A stretch of 64,000 nt of DNA from Lachnospiraceae bacterium YSB2008 (GCA_000687655.1 JHWR01000010.1:1-64000), one strand, 5' to 3'; positions 1 to 8,875 are shown, counted from the first letter of the stretch. Notes: a model not told the origin generated them from the sequence alone. Program-made: numbers and translations.

Positions 1-415
1 CCACCCTGTGGTCCACCCATTGGGCCGTTTGGTCCCATTGGTCTTCCCTGTGGCGGCATGCCCTGTGGTGGCATTCCAGGTCCACCCTGTGGTCCGCCCA
101 TCGGTCCGTTTGGTCCCATTGGTCTTCCCTGCATCGGCATACCCTGCGGTCCGCCCATCGGTCCATTCGGTCCCATCGGTGGCATTCCAGGTCCGCCCTG
201 TGGTCCGCCCATCGGTCCGTTTGGTCCCATCGGTCTTCCCTGTGGCGGCATACCCTGTGGAGGCATTCCAGGTCCACCCATCGGTGGCATTCCAGATCCA
301 CCCATTGGGCCGTTTGGTCCCATCGGTCTTCCCTGTGGTGGCATGCCCTGTGGAGGCATTCCAGGTCCGCCCATTGGGCCGTTTGGTCCCATCGGTGGCA
401 TTCCAGGTCCGCCCT
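1..415 (-). repeat. In-frame Met/Gly/Pro/Asn/Gln coding repeats
   Basis: These bases encode the tail of the partial gene above. Blocks reading 'GRPMGPNGPMGG' alternate with 'GPGMPPQGMPPQ' and 'PGMPPMGPNGPMGG', all in frame on the minus strand. Spacing is irregular and unit sequences differ at third codon positions, as expected for a selected low-complexity protein segment rather than a CRISPR or satellite. Confidence 0.85.
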
Positions 416-1043
416 GATTCATGCCTCTTGCCCTTATGACATCCATCTTGTTTATATTCACATTTGCATTCTGAACCGGAGCTTCCGGCTCAACATCTAT
501 AAGGAGCTTATTAACAAGTACATTAAGCTCGTTCAGTGAGAAGTTATAAGAATTGATCTTTGTGAGTAACTTAGCTACATAATCATCTACATCTGACTCA
601 TCAAACTGAAGTCTTGATACAGCCTCTCTGAAGAAAGCTGCGATTTCACTTATCTGAAGTGCATCTGATGCAACAGGTACTGCAAGGAAGAATATCTTAA
701 GTGTGCTTGGCTCAACAAACACATAATCGAAATCTCTGACGATTGAACTTACCTGAATGCCCTTAGGTCCAATGTTGAAGGATTCAATCATGTTCCTGAG
801 CATTGTAAGAACTTCAACCTTCTTAAATATCTTCTTGGAAAATGAATTGTATGTCGGAAGATCTATGAGTATATTCTCAATCTTTCTCTGTCCGTCAGTC
901 TCAACGAACTGAACCTGTGCAAGTCCTGAAAGGTTTGACTGCTTGATAACCTCAAGTGACTTCTCGTCAACCGCCTCAGTAGAACCAAGTACATAGGTAT
1001 ATACATTTCTTGTTCCCTGTTTTGTAACATCAAATTTGATCAT
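1..1043 (-). CDS. N-terminal DUF6382-like protein with Met/Gly/Pro repeat tail (3' end outside window)
   Basis: The reading frame opens at 1043 and stays open to the window edge, giving 347 residues without a stop; a strong AGGGGG site lies upstream of the ATG. Residues 1 to about 190 resemble the N-terminal half of the neighbouring FHA protein (1141-2760): both start with a short basic stretch, then 'YTYVLGS' or 'YLTYVMGE', and later share 'FxFLxVPVxSxA'. I therefore assign the same domain (DUF6382-like, from memory). From about residue 204 the protein is a repeat of Gly, Pro, Met, Asn and Gln in which the unit 'GRPMGPNGPMGG' recurs, continuing off the edge. By analogy with its neighbour a C-terminal FHA domain may follow, but it is not visible. 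No signal peptide is seen, so the protein is probably cytosolic. Function unknown; FHA partners usually bind phosphothreonine. Confidence 0.75.
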   Translation of the reverse strand, partial: MIKFDVTKQGTRNVYTYVLGSTEAVDEKSLEVIKQSNLSGLAQVQFVETDGQRKIENILIDLPTYNSFSKKIFKKVEVLTMLRNMIESFNIGPKGIQVSSIVRDFDYVFVEPSTLKIFFLAVPVASDALQISEIAAFFREAVSRLQFDESDVDDYVAKLLTKINSYNFSLNELNVLVNKLLIDVEPEAPVQNANVNINKMDVIRARGMNQGGPGMPPMGPNGPMGGPGMPPQGMPPQGRPMGPNGPMGGSGMPPMGGPGMPPQGMPPQGRPMGPNGPMGGPQGGPGMPPMGPNGPMGGPQGMPMQGRPMGPNGPMGGPQGGPGMPPQGMPPQGRPMGPNGPMGGPQG

Positions 1044-1078
1044 TTCTTAACCCCCTGATTTTTTCACTATATTACACC

Positions 1079-1138
1079 GCCCGGATACCATCCGTCCCAT
1101 AGTAGCTGACGATCTGAGTCCTACATACACATCCGGGC
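1079..1138 (-). promoter_or_regulatory. Structured intergenic element (inverted repeat GCCCGGAT)
   Basis: Perfect 8-base arms, GCCCGGAT at 1079-1086 and its complement at 1131-1138, enclose 44 bases that contain a second pairable segment (GTAG with CTAC on the minus strand). The element starts two bases after the stop of the FHA gene and ends before the ribosome site of the next gene. It could be an mRNA processing or attenuation structure between two co-transcribed genes; no U-tract follows, so a simple terminator is less likely. Confidence 0.35.
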
Positions 1139-1140
1139 AG

Positions 1141-2760
1141 CTACCATTTAAAGATAAACTCTTCATCAGCAAGCTTGAACTTTGAATTATTCTTAAGGAG
1201 TACCTCTTCTCCTTCTTCAAGTTCTCTGCCGTCAACGTATGTATGATTTGTTGACTTGTTGTCTCTTATGTAGTATCCATCATCCTTCTTTGTGATGACT
1301 GCATGCTGTCTTGATATTGCACCGTTGTCGCTCACATGATAGTCAACGCCTCGGCTTGCCTTACCAATCTTGAATACAGCCTTCTGGATTATGATCTTCT
1401 CTTCATTGTCAACTCTGACAATGTAAGGATTTGTCTTAAGAACAGGTGCTGCAGGCTTAGGTGCAAGCTCTTCTGTCATAGCAGCTGCTTCTGCCTTCTT
1501 TGCCTTCTTGCTTTCCTTAACCGGCTTCTCCTGTACAGGAGCTTCTACTGTCTTTGTCTTCTCAACCTTTGACTTTGATGAGATCTCTGTAACTCCTTCT
1601 GCTACAGGTACTTCAGTCCCAGCCGGTGCTGCTTCTACTGCCTCTGCGGCCTCAGCTGCTGCTTCTGCTTCAGCTGCTGCAGCTGCTTCTGCGGCTGCCT
1701 CTTCAGCTGCCTGCTGTATAAGTGCTGCTCTGCTAACCTTTACTGCAGGCTTCTTGATTCCTGCCGGCTTAACAGGCTCAGCTGCTTCTTCTTTAACAGG
1801 CTCTTTAGGCTCATCACCTTCTGTGCCCATAACAAGTTCTTTAAGCTTTGTTGCGATCACTTCATCAGGAAGCGCATCTTCTTCAGGTGCCTCAGCTTCC
1901 GGAGCTTCTTCTTCCTGAACTGCCTCTTCTTCAGCCGGTGCATTTTCAGCCGCCTCTGCAGCAGGCTCCTCATCCTCGATCTCTATGTCGAGTACGCCAC
2001 CTTCATTCTCAGCTGCTGCTTCGATGGCTTCCATCTCGTCATCATCTTCAGCACTGATTTCAGGAAGTGACTCAGGTGCCTCACCAAGGTCCTTCATGAA
2101 GTCCTTAACGCCTGTAGTCTCAGCCGCATAAGAATCAAGAACCTCTGTTCCTTCGTCAGTTGCTATAGCCTCATCTGACTCTTCGAAGCTAATTCCTGCA
2201 TCCTGCATAAGCGCTTCAGTAAGTCCTATAAGTCCCCTCAGGTTAAATGCATCGCCGTTTACGTATGTAAGTATCTGGCCAACGTAAGATACATCTTCTC
2301 CGATATTGAACTTAAGTCCTGCTATGAAGTATTTGAGGAAGCTCTTAAACTCCTTCATGACGAACGCTTCTGACTCAACCGGCACACAAAGGAATGTAAC
2401 ATCAAGAGTTCTCTTGTCTACAAACATAAATCCTTTGTTGAGTACCAGGTAAGCAAGATGAATCGCTCTCTCCTTAAGTGAGATGATGCTGAGACTTATA
2501 TTTCTCACAATCTTGAGAACGGTCTCTTTATCAACCTCGCCCTCAGTGAATGCAGCAAGATTTGTCATCCCGCTGACATCGTATGTAAGATAATCAAAAT
2601 CATCATCTTCCTCGTATATAACCTTTACCAGACCCGGAATATCTCCGTCTTCCAGTATATCCAAGGTATCCTCATCAAGCTCTACGCCTTCTCCCATGAC
2701 GTAGGTAAGGTATCTTTCAGAATCTCCAATATTCTTTGCTTTAAAATCAAAACACCTCAC
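1141..2760 (-). CDS. DUF6382-like protein with C-terminal FHA domain
   Basis: The 539-residue product starts with GTG, preceded by a good AGGAGGG site. Three parts are visible. Residues 1 to about 190 are a globular domain shared with the adjacent partial gene (DUF6382-like). Residues about 200-440 are an acidic, Ala/Glu-rich linker followed by a Lys-rich part. Residues 444-539 are an FHA domain with the recognisable 'GKASRGVDY', 'ISRQHAVI' and 'NKSTNHTYV' blocks, which hold the Arg, Ser, His and Asn positions that bind phosphothreonine in this family. There is no signal peptide or membrane segment, so it should act in the cytosol as a phospho-dependent scaffold. Paired DUF6382/FHA genes occur in Clostridia, sometimes near pilus or secretion genes (recalled, unverified); no such genes are visible here. 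Upstream of it lies mltG, 37 bases away. Confidence 0.8.
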   Translation of the reverse strand: MRCFDFKAKNIGDSERYLTYVMGEGVELDEDTLDILEDGDIPGLVKVIYEEDDDFDYLTYDVSGMTNLAAFTEGEVDKETVLKIVRNISLSIISLKERAIHLAYLVLNKGFMFVDKRTLDVTFLCVPVESEAFVMKEFKSFLKYFIAGLKFNIGEDVSYVGQILTYVNGDAFNLRGLIGLTEALMQDAGISFEESDEAIATDEGTEVLDSYAAETTGVKDFMKDLGEAPESLPEISAEDDDEMEAIEAAAENEGGVLDIEIEDEEPAAEAAENAPAEEEAVQEEEAPEAEAPEEDALPDEVIATKLKELVMGTEGDEPKEPVKEEAAEPVKPAGIKKPAVKVSRAALIQQAAEEAAAEAAAAAEAEAAAEAAEAVEAAPAGTEVPVAEGVTEISSKSKVEKTKTVEAPVQEKPVKESKKAKKAEAAAMTEELAPKPAAPVLKTNPYIVRVDNEEKIIIQKAVFKIGKASRGVDYHVSDNGAISRQHAVITKKDDGYYIRDNKSTNHTYVDGRELEEGEEVLLKNNSKFKLADEEFIFKW

Positions 2761-2797
2761 TTATTCCGCCCTCCTGCTATGTTAATTATTGTTTTGC

Positions 2798-3880
2798 TTA
2801 TTCTTCGCTCGGATCGTCTCCGTCGCCTGTGTTCTCACCTTCGAAAGGTGTTTCACTGAATTCGTGTGTTCCCTTTTCAGGATCATCAAGCCTGTAGTAA
2901 AGGTATGATGTGTCTGCCGGATTCAGTACTGCCTCGATGCAGGCTGTTCCCGGGTTACATATAGGTCCCGAAGGAAGTCCTTCATTGAGGTAAGTATTAT
3001 ATCCTGAAGACCTTTTTCTGTCTTCGTCCTTCAGGATTGAAGTATCATACATTCCATCTGTCTTGACATAAAGAATAGAGGCATCAACCTGTAGAGGCAT
3101 GCCACTCTGCATCCTGTTGTAATATATACCTGCCATAATTGCCCTCTCTTCAGGAACCTTACATTCCCTTTCGAGAAGCGATGCGAGAGTTATGACCTGA
3201 TATGTTGTAAGTCCTCTCTCTGCGGCCTTTGTTTTATAATCTTCTTTGTAATAACTGCTGAAGGTCTTTGTCATGTATGCAACGAGTTCCTTCACTGTCA
3301 TTCCTTCAGGAATCTCATAAGTTGCAGGGAACATGAAGCCCTCAATCCTGTAACGCACATCCGAAGGTATAGTTGCATCATCGAGGAAACCGTATTCTGC
3401 CTGCATGGCAGCTTTGACTTCCGCTACAAAATCTGCTTTTGAACAGATGCCCTTCTTCTCACATCTGGCACCTATAAGATCTACAGTGAAACCTTCCGGT
3501 ACAACAAGCTGTACAGTCTCTACATCCTCTGACATCTTTGTAGCCATGATCTGCATCATGTCCAGAGTGTTCATTCCGGTATTAAGTGTAAATGTACCGC
3601 TGCCGAGTTTTCCCCTGTAATCTGTATTCTTAAGTCTCTTGGTAAAAGCACCTTCGTACTTTATGAGACCTTTATTCTTAAGTATCTTGGCAATCTTTCT
3701 TGCCGATGCTCCTTCCGGTATATATACTTCTACATCTTCGCCTTCTGCGGTGACTGTGCTGGTTAACTCCTTATCGTAATCCCTTCTGTAATCTGATATA
3801 TACTGGTCCGTATACATGTACAGAAAAAAACATGCTGTAAGTGCAATCAGGAGTTTTACAAACTTAGTGACATTTTCCAT
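2798..3880 (-). CDS. mltG: Endolytic murein transglycosylase MltG (YceG-like)
   Basis: The 360-residue protein is an inner-membrane lytic transglycosylase that cuts nascent peptidoglycan and helps set glycan chain length. A single membrane segment lies at about residues 8-22. A LysM-like stretch follows ('VYIPEGASARKIAKILKNKG', residues 52-71), then the YceG catalytic domain. Diagnostic blocks are 'EGFMFPATYEIP' (180-191) and 'ASLLERE' (233-239), where E237 matches the catalytic glutamate known from E. coli MltG (Glu218). The tail after about residue 345 is acidic and disordered. The start is supported by AAGGA upstream of ATG. It is transcribed away from the divergent cyclophilin gene and into the FHA gene 37 bases downstream, so the three minus-strand genes may form one unit. 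Confidence 0.92.
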   Translation of the reverse strand: MENVTKFVKLLIALTACFFLYMYTDQYISDYRRDYDKELTSTVTAEGEDVEVYIPEGASARKIAKILKNKGLIKYEGAFTKRLKNTDYRGKLGSGTFTLNTGMNTLDMMQIMATKMSEDVETVQLVVPEGFTVDLIGARCEKKGICSKADFVAEVKAAMQAEYGFLDDATIPSDVRYRIEGFMFPATYEIPEGMTVKELVAYMTKTFSSYYKEDYKTKAAERGLTTYQVITLASLLERECKVPEERAIMAGIYYNRMQSGMPLQVDASILYVKTDGMYDTSILKDEDRKRSSGYNTYLNEGLPSGPICNPGTACIEAVLNPADTSYLYYRLDDPEKGTHEFSETPFEGENTGDGDDPSEE

Positions 3881-4001
3881 TTTTTACGTCCTTGAAGTGA
3901 AAAAACTTTAATGTTATTATACTACCATCTTTTATTATAAAATACAAGGAATACGTTGCATTTTTCCGTGTATAAAATGTGAAGAAAGTGAGGAAAATCT
4001 T

Positions 4002-4520
4002 ATGGCAAATCCAGTAGTTACCATAACTATGGAAAATGGTGATATCATGAAGCTCGAACTCTATCCTGATATCGCTCCGAACACAGTAAACAACTTCATC
4101 TCTCTGGTAAAGAAAGGCTTCTATGACGGAGTCATATTCCACAGAGTTATCAGCGGTTTCATGATACAGGGCGGTGATCCTGACGGAAGAGGAACCGGTG
4201 GTCCGGGTTACTCCATCAAAGGCGAGTTCGCCGCAAACGGTTTCGCCAACGATCTTAAGCATGACAAGGGTGTTCTCTCAATGGCACGCTCCATGAACCC
4301 TAATTCTGCAGGTTCACAGTTCTTTATAATGCATGAGAACTCACCTCATCTCGACGGTCAGTACGCTGCTTTCGGAAAGATCATAGAAGGTCAGGATGTA
4401 GTAGACAGCATCGCAACCACAAAGACCGGCTGGGGTGACAAGCCTATAACTCCTCAGGTTATGAAGACAGTCACTGTCGATACCTTCGGCGTTGATTATC
4501 CTGAACCTGAAACCATTTAA
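4002..4520 (+). CDS. Cyclophilin-type peptidyl-prolyl cis-trans isomerase
   Basis: This 172-residue protein is a single cyclophilin domain that catalyses cis-trans isomerisation of X-Pro bonds during folding. Family blocks visible are 'FHRVISGFMIQGGDPDG' (active-site Arg in FHR, then FMIQGGD), 'GTGGPGY', 'MARSMNPNSAGSQFFI' and 'LDGQYAAFGKI'. It has no signal peptide, so it is cytosolic. GAGGA precedes the ATG. It stands alone on the plus strand, divergent from mltG and convergent with the decarboxylase gene; a hairpin with a T-rich tail at 4568-4600 ends it. Confidence 0.95.
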   Translation: MANPVVTITMENGDIMKLELYPDIAPNTVNNFISLVKKGFYDGVIFHRVISGFMIQGGDPDGRGTGGPGYSIKGEFAANGFANDLKHDKGVLSMARSMNPNSAGSQFFIMHENSPHLDGQYAAFGKIIEGQDVVDSIATTKTGWGDKPITPQVMKTVTVDTFGVDYPEPETI

Positions 4521-4567
4521 TAAAATGTATCGCACGTGACACACCGTGCCATATATAACAAGCGAAA

Positions 4568-4600
4568 GACGGATTCGAGTGTTTACCATTCAAATCCGTC
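4568..4600 (+). terminator. Intrinsic terminator between convergent genes
   Basis: GACGGATT at 4568-4575 pairs with AATCCGTC at 4593-4600, and the stem extends inwards to about 14 pairs with one mismatch. On the plus strand it is followed by CCTTTGTTTTATATT, suiting the cyclophilin mRNA. The minus-strand side, serving the decarboxylase, has only a weak U-tract. Confidence 0.8.
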
Positions 4601-4607
4601 CTTTGTT

Positions 4608-5879
4608 TTATATTGCATCCCAGAAGCCGTCAAGAGTTGCAAAATAATCATCTATAGTCTCTGCACGTCTTATCTCTGTTACGCTTCCATCCTCACGAAG
4701 AAGCAGCTCAGCTGACCAGAGTCTTCCGTTGTAGTTATAACCCATGGCAAATCCATGAGCTCCTGTATCATGTATAACCAGATAGTCTCCCATATCTATC
4801 TTCGGGAGTTTTCTGTCTATGGCAAACTTGTCACAGTTCTCACAGAGAGAGCCTGTAACGTCATATGTGTAATCGAGCGGCGCATCTTCCTTGCCAAGAA
4901 CGGTTATGTGATGATATGAACCATATACAGCCGGTCTCATAAGGTTGGCAGCACATGCATCTACTCCGATGTACTCTTTGTATGTATGTTTTTCATGAAT
5001 AGCCTTCGTAACAAGATGTCCGTATGGAGCCATCATGAATCTTCCAAGCTCTGTGAATATCGATACATTGCCCATTCCGGCAGGAACAAGAACTTCTTCG
5101 TACACCTTTCTTACTCCCTCGCCGATAGCATATATATCATTTTCTGTTCCCTTAGGGTCATAAGCTATGCCTACACCACCGGAAAGATTGATGAATGACA
5201 GCTGCACGCCCGTAACTTCTTTTATTTCGACGGCAAGTTCAAAAAGAATCTTTGCAAGTGCCGGATAGTACTCGTTTGAAAGGGTATTACTTGCCAGAAA
5301 TGCATGCATTCCGAACTCTTCTGCGCCCTTTTCCTTCAGAGTCTTATACGCCTCCATAAGCTGTGCCTTGGTCATTCCGTACTTGGCATCTCCCGGGTTA
5401 TCCATAACCTGGAAACCTTCCTTGCTTTCGCCAAGTGTGAACACGCCGCCCGGATTGTAACGGCAGGAAACTCTCTTAGGTATTCCGCCACAGGCCTCTT
5501 CAACAAATGGAATGTGTGTTATATCATCAAGATTTATCGTAGCGCCGATCTTTCCTGCAAATGCAAATTCTTCAATCGGTGTATCGTTCGAAGAAAACAT
5601 GACATCATTCCCTTTGATGCCTACCTTCTCTGACATTACAAGCTCAGCCATTGATGAGCAGTCCGTTCCACATCCTTCTTCATGGAGTATCTTAAGTATG
5701 CTCGGATTCGGAGTAGCCTTTACTGCAAAATACTCCTTAAAGCCCTTATTCCAGCTGAAGGCTTCATAAAGTCTTCTTGCATTTGCTCTTATCCCCTTCT
5801 CATCATAAATGTGAAATGGAGTCGGATATGTCTTAGTTATATCTTCAATCAGTTCTTTTGTCACAAATGGAGTTTTCAT
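4608..5879 (-). CDS. lysA: PLP-dependent decarboxylase, diaminopimelate decarboxylase family
   Basis: The fold-type III decarboxylase would convert meso-diaminopimelate to lysine, the last step of lysine synthesis. I place the start at the ATG at 5879 (423 residues), which has AAGGAGAG upstream; a longer frame to 5978 lacks such a site. The PLP lysine is K54 in 'YFAVKATPNP', followed by 'GTDCSS'. A Gly-rich phosphate loop ('NLSGGVGIAY') and the C-terminal 'LCENCDKFA' cysteine block are present. The usual 'HIGSQ' motif is replaced by 'MHAFLASN', seen in a divergent clostridial branch, so specificity for diaminopimelate is likely but not certain. A promoter precedes it at 5935-5964. Confidence 0.85.
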   Translation of the reverse strand: MKTPFVTKELIEDITKTYPTPFHIYDEKGIRANARRLYEAFSWNKGFKEYFAVKATPNPSILKILHEEGCGTDCSSMAELVMSEKVGIKGNDVMFSSNDTPIEEFAFAGKIGATINLDDITHIPFVEEACGGIPKRVSCRYNPGGVFTLGESKEGFQVMDNPGDAKYGMTKAQLMEAYKTLKEKGAEEFGMHAFLASNTLSNEYYPALAKILFELAVEIKEVTGVQLSFINLSGGVGIAYDPKGTENDIYAIGEGVRKVYEEVLVPAGMGNVSIFTELGRFMMAPYGHLVTKAIHEKHTYKEYIGVDACAANLMRPAVYGSYHHITVLGKEDAPLDYTYDVTGSLCENCDKFAIDRKLPKIDMGDYLVIHDTGAHGFAMGYNYNGRLWSAELLLREDGSVTEIRRAETIDDYFATLDGFWDAI

Positions 5880-5934
5880 GATTTCGTCTCTCCTTATACC
5901 TGCATTATTGGCTAATTTAATAGCCGCGGGGCAC

Positions 5935-5964
5935 ATTATACCATAACAGGCGCGACTGTGTATA
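5935..5964 (-). promoter_or_regulatory. Sigma-A-type promoter of the lysA-family gene
   Basis: Read on the minus strand: TATACA (5964-5959), an 18-base spacer, then TATAAT (5940-5935). The -10 box is perfect and the -35 box matches four of six. The start codon is 55 bases further, and the leader holds a small GGCTA/TAGCC hairpin and the AAGGAGAG site. No lysine riboswitch fits in so short a leader. Confidence 0.6.
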
Positions 5965-5982
5965 TAAAAAAAGTCCACACAG

Positions 5983-6016
5983 CAGAAAAGCTACCGTTCT
6001 CACGGTAGCTCTTCTG
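5983..6016 (-). terminator. Hairpin, probable terminator of the 906-residue gene
   Basis: AGCTACCGT (5989-5997) and ACGGTAGCT (6002-6010) form a perfect 9-pair stem with a 4-base loop, extended by CAGAA/TTCTG past one mismatch. On the minus strand a run of seven T lies about ten bases beyond the stem, so termination is plausible but not of classic spacing. The remaining bases of this 272-base gap hold the promoter listed above and nothing else I can read. Confidence 0.55.
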
Positions 6017-6151
6017 GTATGAAAAAATGTGGGGGAAGGTATAGATTCCTTCTATGGAATGATTAAAATATACACTTAAATTATGACCAACTTACGTTTA
6101 ATCTGTGACGTTTTTGTGAAATGGTAAAAAATTTTAAAAAGTCCCCATTGA

Positions 6152-8872
6152 TCAGTCTATGAATGTGTATATTTCGTTTCCATTTGCAGCGACTGTTTCT
6201 GCAAATGAACGTCGTCCCACCTTGACCTCCTGTTTCTCAACAGGGTCATAATAACGTATAAATCTCTGGTTAAAGCTTACAACCATTACATATCTGTCAT
6301 CAATCTTTGCAGCAAATGGATAGCCGTTACTGAGGTATTCAAGCGCTCTCTCCACAGTTATCCCGTAGGCAGCTATTCCATATGTATATCCGCCTGATAC
6401 AAGAGCGAATTCATCCTCCCAGTTGGTTTCCCTTGAAAGCTCATCCTGATTCTCTATGATCTGGTAGCCCGCTGCTGAAAGCCCCATCTTAAGACAGGCA
6501 ACATATGAACCATCCAGACCCCCGCCGTCAAAGTACGAGAATTTACCCGCGACTGTGAAATACTGTATCGGTTTTGACTTCCTGTAAATAGCCGTTCCAT
6601 CAGCTGCAACAACAACTCCCTCGTGCTTATCGGTATAATTTATCGCATCACCGGCACCGTTTGTCATATACGAGAGTCCGTCGATTGTATAAACATAGTA
6701 TTTATATCCTGTCTCGCCCGCCTCTATGTTGAACATAGTCTTGTGGCTTTCCTTCGCACCGGCAACCATGGCTTTCGGCGCACGGCCAAGATATATACCT
6801 GAAGGCATTATGAGCTGAAGTTCCGAATATCTCGTCTTACTGAAGGCTGAACCAACGGTAATGGATACCGGATCCATCTTCCTGTTATAATTTATTCTGT
6901 CGTCCTCAGCATTTACCAGGACACCTTCTTCATTTTTCGTTTTTCTTTTCAGTATTACACCGGCGTCAGTTATCGCATAATCAGATATTATGATTCCCGG
7001 CTTCTCATAACTCTGTCGTTCTTCTCCATCCGGTCCCGCTATATAGATTCCTGAATACTCTGCCGAAAGTCTTCCATCCGGGAAAACACCGACTGTAGAT
7101 GCAGGTGCCGCACCGTAAACAAGGTCATTGCCCAGGAATCCCAGAATATTCAGAGCCTTACCGGATTTAGTGAATTCATATTTCTCATCCGACTCAAGAT
7201 TCCAAAGGTCTATCTTGTCACTTCCACGGCCGGACGTCTGATATGCAAGTATCTTTCCATTTGCAGAGAAAGCCATATCGCTGCCTTTTACTCCTGCAAG
7301 AAGTACAGCTGCCTTCTTCTTATGCACGTCGAATCTTATGAAGGACTCACCGACCCATGTATATAAGAGCCCGTTCTTTATATCGTAATGCATTAGCTTC
7401 GCGGCTTTGGCACGGAGCACATCATACGGTTCTTCAGTCTCAATGAAGCAGACTTCAGTTATCGAATAATCGGTATCATCGTATTTATACAGAATTATGC
7501 CGTTCCTGCCTTCATGTTTTCCTCTGTTGATACGACCGTATATAGCAAAATACGTAGTACCTTCATCATCTATCGACAGCAGCTTGATCCCGTATCTCCC
7601 GTCCAGCGAGAGCTCACTAATATCTGCTTTTGACAGGTTGCTGAATGCCTGAACTGTCTCAGCAGCTTTATAATCATATACCCATACACTTCCACAGGTC
7701 GTGAAAGCATTCATCTTGAAATCAGCATTGCTGATGACATCTATATAATCCGCATGGTTCATTCCGAGTGAAAGACTGCTTATATCGAGTTTAACACCGG
7801 TTCCGTCATATATTTCCTCGGCAGTTCTCTGATAGTCTCCGAGTACGGGACGTCCTGTACTTGCAGAATAATTCAGTCTGTAGCTCTCCCTGACCCTGTA
7901 GTAGGTATCGCTGTCCTCGGTCGTGGACTTCATGATGTAGTTATTCTCGACAAACGCATTCATTTCAGACAGTTCACGTACAACCGGAACTATCTCGGTA
8001 ATCCTCTCCGGATTCAGATCTCCCCAGCATACTTCATCGTAGGTTGAATCCAGATTGACTGACCCAAGATCATAAGCCACCGTCTTCGTATTCTGACCAA
8101 AGAGCGAATAAAGTGTACTTCCTTTAACGACCTGATTCTCATCGAACTCCTCTGCAGGAGTAACGATAGGAAGAGCATCCGCATCTGTCGCGGTTGAGAT
8201 TATATACTGTTCCTCCGGCTCAGGTTCGTCCTGTTCGGCAACATAGGTCAGAGTCTCTCCATCCGACACGCCCTGCTTTCCTCCCTCGAGTTCACCTTCA
8301 TGGAGAAATGTAGCGTTATTAAATGAATACGCGTAGTTGATGAAGAGCTTGGTATAATCCCTGTCAAGTCTTATAACCTTGGTATAATAGCAGAGAGTCG
8401 GTCTGTTATCGCTTACCAGCTTAATGATCAGCTCATACTCTCTGTCCACTGTAAGGTTCATTCTAAATGAGACGGAATATGGAATCTCCGTATCCGTCAC
8501 ATTTGAATCTCCTGCGGTCATCTCTCCGTCCTCTATAAGGTTTCCCGGAGAAACATCTCTAAGCTCATAGAGCACCTTGCCGGCATACTTATTATCCTTA
8601 CCGATGAGAACAGTAACCTTCTCTTCCTTATCGACCGAGATAATAGCATCATGCATAAGGCTCACATCCAGCTTGCCAAGATATGCAGGCACTCTGTTCA
8701 CCTTATAGTCTCCGTACTTGAAACATATTTCCGGCAGCACAGCATCTGTCATCTCAGCCACGGACATATCCATACCGCGGTTGTATATTAAGTTTGCAAC
8801 AAATGCAGTGCCGACGAAAATAAGTACAAAAAGAATTAAGCCGACAACGCTTCTAACGAGCTTTGCTTTCAT
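6152..8872 (-). CDS. Large membrane-anchored extracellular protein of unknown function
   Basis: The 906-residue product has one N-terminal membrane segment (about residues 9-31, 'VGLILFVLIFVGTAFVANLI'), so most of it should lie outside the cell. Residues about 430-700 show repeated short beta-strand patterns and phrases such as 'DMAFSANGKILAYQT' and 'KIDLWNLES', which suggest a WD40/TolB-like propeller. The last 120 residues resemble a C39-like papain-fold module ('GLDGSYVACLKMGLSAAGY', then 'ALEYLSNGYPFAAKI' and 'RYYDPVEKQEV'), but the usual catalytic His position reads Met ('RYVMVV'), so it may bind rather than cut. Both assignments are inference. The start lies three bases after the phosphofructokinase stop, so the two are co-transcribed. 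A GGTGA site overlaps that stop. Confidence 0.7.
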   Translation of the reverse strand: MKAKLVRSVVGLILFVLIFVGTAFVANLIYNRGMDMSVAEMTDAVLPEICFKYGDYKVNRVPAYLGKLDVSLMHDAIISVDKEEKVTVLIGKDNKYAGKVLYELRDVSPGNLIEDGEMTAGDSNVTDTEIPYSVSFRMNLTVDREYELIIKLVSDNRPTLCYYTKVIRLDRDYTKLFINYAYSFNNATFLHEGELEGGKQGVSDGETLTYVAEQDEPEPEEQYIISTATDADALPIVTPAEEFDENQVVKGSTLYSLFGQNTKTVAYDLGSVNLDSTYDEVCWGDLNPERITEIVPVVRELSEMNAFVENNYIMKSTTEDSDTYYRVRESYRLNYSASTGRPVLGDYQRTAEEIYDGTGVKLDISSLSLGMNHADYIDVISNADFKMNAFTTCGSVWVYDYKAAETVQAFSNLSKADISELSLDGRYGIKLLSIDDEGTTYFAIYGRINRGKHEGRNGIILYKYDDTDYSITEVCFIETEEPYDVLRAKAAKLMHYDIKNGLLYTWVGESFIRFDVHKKKAAVLLAGVKGSDMAFSANGKILAYQTSGRGSDKIDLWNLESDEKYEFTKSGKALNILGFLGNDLVYGAAPASTVGVFPDGRLSAEYSGIYIAGPDGEERQSYEKPGIIISDYAITDAGVILKRKTKNEEGVLVNAEDDRINYNRKMDPVSITVGSAFSKTRYSELQLIMPSGIYLGRAPKAMVAGAKESHKTMFNIEAGETGYKYYVYTIDGLSYMTNGAGDAINYTDKHEGVVVAADGTAIYRKSKPIQYFTVAGKFSYFDGGGLDGSYVACLKMGLSAAGYQIIENQDELSRETNWEDEFALVSGGYTYGIAAYGITVERALEYLSNGYPFAAKIDDRYVMVVSFNQRFIRYYDPVEKQEVKVGRRSFAETVAANGNEIYTFID

Positions 8873-8875
8873 ACA

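Noticed and set aside
1-415. Possible CRISPR-like or satellite array
   Set aside because: Units vary in length, have no spacers, and stay in one reading frame with synonymous changes; they are coding repeats.
1508-1918. Ser/Ala-rich plus-strand frame
   Set aside because: Mirror of the Ala/Glu-rich linker of the FHA protein; no ribosome site and no independent support.
3881-4001. Divergent promoters between mltG and the cyclophilin gene
   Set aside because: Several AT-rich hexamers exist but none has a -35 and -10 pair at proper spacing, so I did not annotate one.
5880-5934. Lysine riboswitch upstream of the lysA-family gene
   Set aside because: The leader between promoter and start codon is only about 50 bases, too short for the known lysine riboswitch.
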